In this document: in pieces, positions 46,254 through 48,690 of the stretch | Position numbering within the stretch: the first letter of the stretch is position 1 | Layout of the letters: the number at the start of each line of letters is the position of its first letter | Assembly: GCA_020426505.1 (NCBI GenBank) | Contig: JAGQPX010000159.1 | Span: 1 to 48,690 of the forward strand | Length of the DNA: 48,690 nt | Origin: Planctomycetaceae bacterium | GTDB taxonomy: Bacteria > Planctomycetota > Planctomycetia > Planctomycetales > Planctomycetaceae | Reading direction: 5' to 3' | Notes under the pieces: model-generated | The model's input: the letters and a program-made list of their open reading frames with translations, nothing else | What the model was told of the DNA's origin: nothing | Databases searched by the model: none | Translations under genes and position numbers: made by a program

Positions 46254-47417
46254 ATGCCCGCCACCTCCGTCTCTCACGATTCGCTCAGAACCGCCGAGGA
46301 TGAACTCGCGGCTTCGTCAACATCGACAACCCCCGGTGAACGGGAAACAGAATCGATCGACGTCGCTGACGTCATCCAAGCGATGATGCGGCCCTGGGAA
46401 TCGCTCGCTGTTCCCCGGAATTATCTCAATCCGCAAGTCGTGGATGTGCGAGATCAGTGTCTCGACACGGTCGTGCTTTCGCCTTGTCCCGTTTGCGACA
46501 GCGAGTTTGCGCGGCCGACGTTCGAGATTCGGGGGCTGCCCCACCACCTGGCGACGTGCCTCGAATGCGGACTCGGACGTTTGCATCCGCTCCCGTCGCC
46601 GGAAGAGTTGGGACGTTTCTATCCGAATGAATACTACGGCTCTCCGGGGGCCAAGTTTGAGCCAATGACTGAAGCGATCGTACGCATGGTGGGGACCGTT
46701 CACGTACAGTCACTGTCTCGCAATCTGCAACCCGGATCGCGCATTCTCGACATCGGCTGCGGTCGAGGTGTGCTGTTAAGCTCACTGGCTGATCGTGGTC
46801 ATGAGGTGCACGGCATGGACGTCAGCGAAACAGCCGTCGCCGGGGCTGACCCGCGAGCTGACATTCGTGTTGCCCCCTGCATCACCGAAGTCGGTTATCC
46901 CTCCGACCACTTCGATCAGGTCATCCTCTGGCATGTGTTGGAGCATCTCACGAACCCGCGTGAAGTGCTCAGCGAGATCAATCGCATCCTCAAACCGGGC
47001 GGACAGGTCATTGTTGCGGTGCCCAACTTCTCCAGTTGGCAGGCCCGTTGGTCGGGTGCTGCGTGGTTCCATCTCGACCTGCCGCGACACTTGTTTCACT
47101 TCCCGGTGAGCGGGCTGCGGCGACTCCTGACCCGCACCGACTTCACCGTCACGCGTGAGCAACACTTTTCGCTCCGGCAGAACCCGTTCGGCTGGGTCCA
47201 AAGCGCCATGAACAAGCGCAGCACCCTGCCCCGCAACGCCCTCTACAACCTGCTGCACAACTACAACGACGGCGACAACAGCGTCACCTGCCCCTGGAAG
47301 CAACGCGCCCTCCGCGCCGCCTACTTCACCGGCATGCCAATCGCCGGTGCTCTCAGCCTCCTCTCCACTGCCGCCCGCAGCGGCGCGAGTGTGTGTCTCG
47401 TCGGCCAGGCCGGTTGA
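46254..47417 (+). CDS. Class I SAM-dependent methyltransferase with zinc-ribbon N-terminus
   Basis: The 387-residue protein has a CPVC/CLEC zinc-ribbon (about residues 78-105) with the GLGRLHPLPSPEELGRFYPNEYYG segment after it. A methyltransferase domain follows with SAM motif ILDIGCGRGVLL near 164-175, DQVILWHVLEHLTNPREVL near 222-240 and LKPGGQVIVAVPN near 249-261. Such proteins often modify sugars or cell-wall precursors, but the substrate is not evident. It ends four bases before a convergent gene. Confidence 0.82.
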   Translation: MPATSVSHDSLRTAEDELAASSTSTTPGERETESIDVADVIQAMMRPWESLAVPRNYLNPQVVDVRDQCLDTVVLSPCPVCDSEFARPTFEIRGLPHHLATCLECGLGRLHPLPSPEELGRFYPNEYYGSPGAKFEPMTEAIVRMVGTVHVQSLSRNLQPGSRILDIGCGRGVLLSSLADRGHEVHGMDVSETAVAGADPRADIRVAPCITEVGYPSDHFDQVILWHVLEHLTNPREVLSEINRILKPGGQVIVAVPNFSSWQARWSGAAWFHLDLPRHLFHFPVSGLRRLLTRTDFTVTREQHFSLRQNPFGWVQSAMNKRSTLPRNALYNLLHNYNDGDNSVTCPWKQRALRAAYFTGMPIAGALSLLSTAARSGASVCLVGQAG

Positions 47418-47421
47418 GAGT

Positions 47422-48054
47422 CTACGCGACGTCAGCCGCGCCGGACTCGTGGGCCATGCGTTGGAGGTCGATGTCGTGATATTCGCGGGAGCGGGCGACG
47501 ATGCCGTCGCGGTATTGGCGGAAGGCTCGCACGTATGTCTGTGCGGTCAACGCGAGACAGACCGCGAGTAACACCAGACCGACAGCGATGACTGCGGGCC
47601 ATGCTTTCCAGAGTGAGTGCTGCCATGTGTCGGCGACGTCTGAAGCCAGTCCCGACTTCTTTGCCCACGCCTCATGAGCTTTGCCGATGTCACCTTTTGA
47701 AGGGTCCTTGAGGTTCTCCTCCCACTGTTCAGCATCGGGATCAAAACGTTCCATCGCCGCGACAGCCATGTCGACCGGAACGACCCATTGGTGCATAAGA
47801 GCAACCCCGATTGCGAGAGGCAGCAGCGTCAGCAGGGGAACGGTCGTTACCGATAACAGGTACCGTCGCCGCGCACGGCGTTCCCGGCTCAAGCGGTCTG
47901 GGCTATGTGATCCATCAAAACGAACGGCATTCCTTCTTGCGAAATCCTTCAGTGACTGGGGCAACAACAGGGAGGCTCCCACACCAATCAGCGACGGCAC
48001 GAATACCGCCAGCGTGATAAGCATCACCTCGAATGATCCACTAGAATCGGTCAT
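47422..48054 (-). CDS. Membrane protein of unknown function
   Basis: The 210-residue protein has three hydrophobic helices (about residues 10-32, 67-92 and 154-177), a basic loop after the first, and an acidic central segment (EQWEENLKDPSKGDIGKAHEAW). I do not recognise a family. An AGGTGA ribosome-binding site five bases upstream of the ATG supports this start over a GTG ten codons before it. Confidence 0.65.
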   Translation of the reverse strand: MTDSSGSFEVMLITLAVFVPSLIGVGASLLLPQSLKDFARRNAVRFDGSHSPDRLSRERRARRRYLLSVTTVPLLTLLPLAIGVALMHQWVVPVDMAVAAMERFDPDAEQWEENLKDPSKGDIGKAHEAWAKKSGLASDVADTWQHSLWKAWPAVIAVGLVLLAVCLALTAQTYVRAFRQYRDGIVARSREYHDIDLQRMAHESGAADVA

Positions 48055-48524
48055 CAACGTCACCTGAGAATGAGTACCCGTCACCTGATTCTAGTGTGAG
48101 ATCCGCCTCGCAGGTAGCTGGTGATTCGATCGTCCTGCGAATCCGCATGCGATCGTCAAGTGCATCTTGAAAGGAGGCACGTATCGGACACAAGCAATCA
48201 ACGCCAATGGGCTTCAATGCAAGCCCCTTTGTTGTCAAAGACCGATCGTCGTGTCGATGGGAGTTTTGAATCGAACCGGGGGCCTGCCCGGTTGTCGAAG
48301 CGATCGGCACGAAGGCCGTATCCCGATGGAGGAACTCGAAAGAGACAGGCTGTCCGAATTGGAGAGCGAGACAGCCAGTCGAGTCGGGGAGTGCGTCTGA
48401 TGCCTGGGGCCGTGATAGTCGACCGATCATCGGACGTAGGCGCAGTCACGAGACATTGGCAACCGGCCTAAAAGAATCAACGACACCCCAGGCACACGTC
48501 TTCATGTCTGTAAATCAGACACGA
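48055..48524. other. Intergenic region upstream of the sucC 3' end
   Basis: About 470 bases. Overlapping short frames occur on both strands (the longest is 48041-48430, minus) but none has recognisable features. A short GTCTG/CAGAC dyad near 48506-48520 is too weak to call a terminator. Confidence 0.45.
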
Positions 48525-48690
48525 TCATGCACTCAAGGTGCCGACGACTTTCTGGGCGGCATCTGTCAGGTCGGTGGCGGTGATAATGTCTTTGCCGCTG
48601 GCGGTGAGCATTTCGCGGGCCTTCTCGACGTTGGTTCCTTCGAGGCGGACGACGAGCGGGAGTGAGATGCCGATCTTGTCGTAAGCGGTG
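48525..48690 (-). CDS. sucC: Succinyl-CoA synthetase beta subunit, C-terminal fragment
   Basis: Only the last 54 codons and the stop lie in the window; the gene runs off the right edge. The translation reads KIGISLPLVVRLEGTNVEKA, then ends with the Asp-Asp-Ala-Ala-type helix found at SucC C-termini (DLTDAAQKVVGTL). The PxVVRLEGTNVE segment is diagnostic of the ligase/CoA-binding domain. SucC forms succinyl-CoA synthetase with SucD in the TCA cycle. Confidence 0.9.
   Translation of the reverse strand, partial: TAYDKIGISLPLVVRLEGTNVEKAREMLTASGKDIITATDLTDAAQKVVGTLSA

Noticed and set aside
48041..48430. 129-codon minus-strand frame upstream of the unknown membrane gene
   Set aside because: It overlaps the start of that gene, has no recognisable motif or ribosome-binding site, and competing frames exist on the other strand.

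Overview
The window looks like a piece of a planctomycete chromosome. Supporting signs are a DUF1559-type lipoprotein, a giant exported protein with an N-terminal LEDRVLL motif, two Asp-box (sialidase-type) exported proteins, a Tat-exported sugar-isomerase-like protein, an orphan formylmethanofuran-dehydrogenase-D-like protein, and a reduced murein cluster (murE, murF, mraY) with no division genes beside it. No phylogenetic test was possible, so the assignment is inference.

Region 1 (about 1-18.6 kb) is an anaerobic redox hub built from two divergent gene blocks. The minus-strand block (11044 down to 31) reads: a single-domain cyclic-nucleotide-binding-fold protein; the four subunits of a group 3b-type NAD(P)-linked [NiFe] hydrogenase (beta, gamma, delta, alpha); its maturation protease; and the full maturation set hypA, hypB, hypF, hypC, hypD, hypE. 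Most of these genes overlap or nearly touch. The plus-strand block (11655-18614) carries pyruvate:ferredoxin oxidoreductase (nifJ), a dihydroorotate-dehydrogenase-like protein without the usual catalytic loop, and an NfnA/NfnB-like (SudB/SudA-like) flavoprotein pair. A plausible flow is pyruvate to reduced ferredoxin, through the flavoprotein pair to NADPH, and through the hydrogenase to H2, or the reverse.

Region 2 (18.9-33.6 kb) holds a tRNA-Val, the FwdD-like protein, an N,N-dimethylformamidase-beta-like protein and two small histidine-rich exported proteins, with hairpin terminators near these. It continues with a hemolysin III/PAQR protein, a BASS-family transporter, an AI-2E-type permease and a K+ channel with RCK domains. 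Then come a sialidase-like gene interrupted by an in-frame amber codon, a second sialidase-like gene, a zinc-ribbon protein, a TIM-barrel protein, a stand-alone EF-Tu domain-III-like protein, a two-helix membrane protein and threonine synthase.

Region 3 (33.8-42.6 kb) has a 1255-residue surface protein (beta-propeller, four PPC repeats, three golvesin-type repeats), then mraY, murF and murE on the minus strand. A clear terminator and two palindromic repeats lie between murF and mraY.

Region 4 (43.1-48.7 kb) has a DUF1559 lipoprotein, a BON-like protein, rimI, a DNA alkylation-repair-like protein, a methyltransferase, an unknown membrane protein and the 3' end of sucC.

The most notable non-coding observation is a dispersed repeat of about 95 bp, present twice (23444-23539 and, inverted, 37716-37809). 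Its stems and outer closing helix are kept while a short linker diverges.
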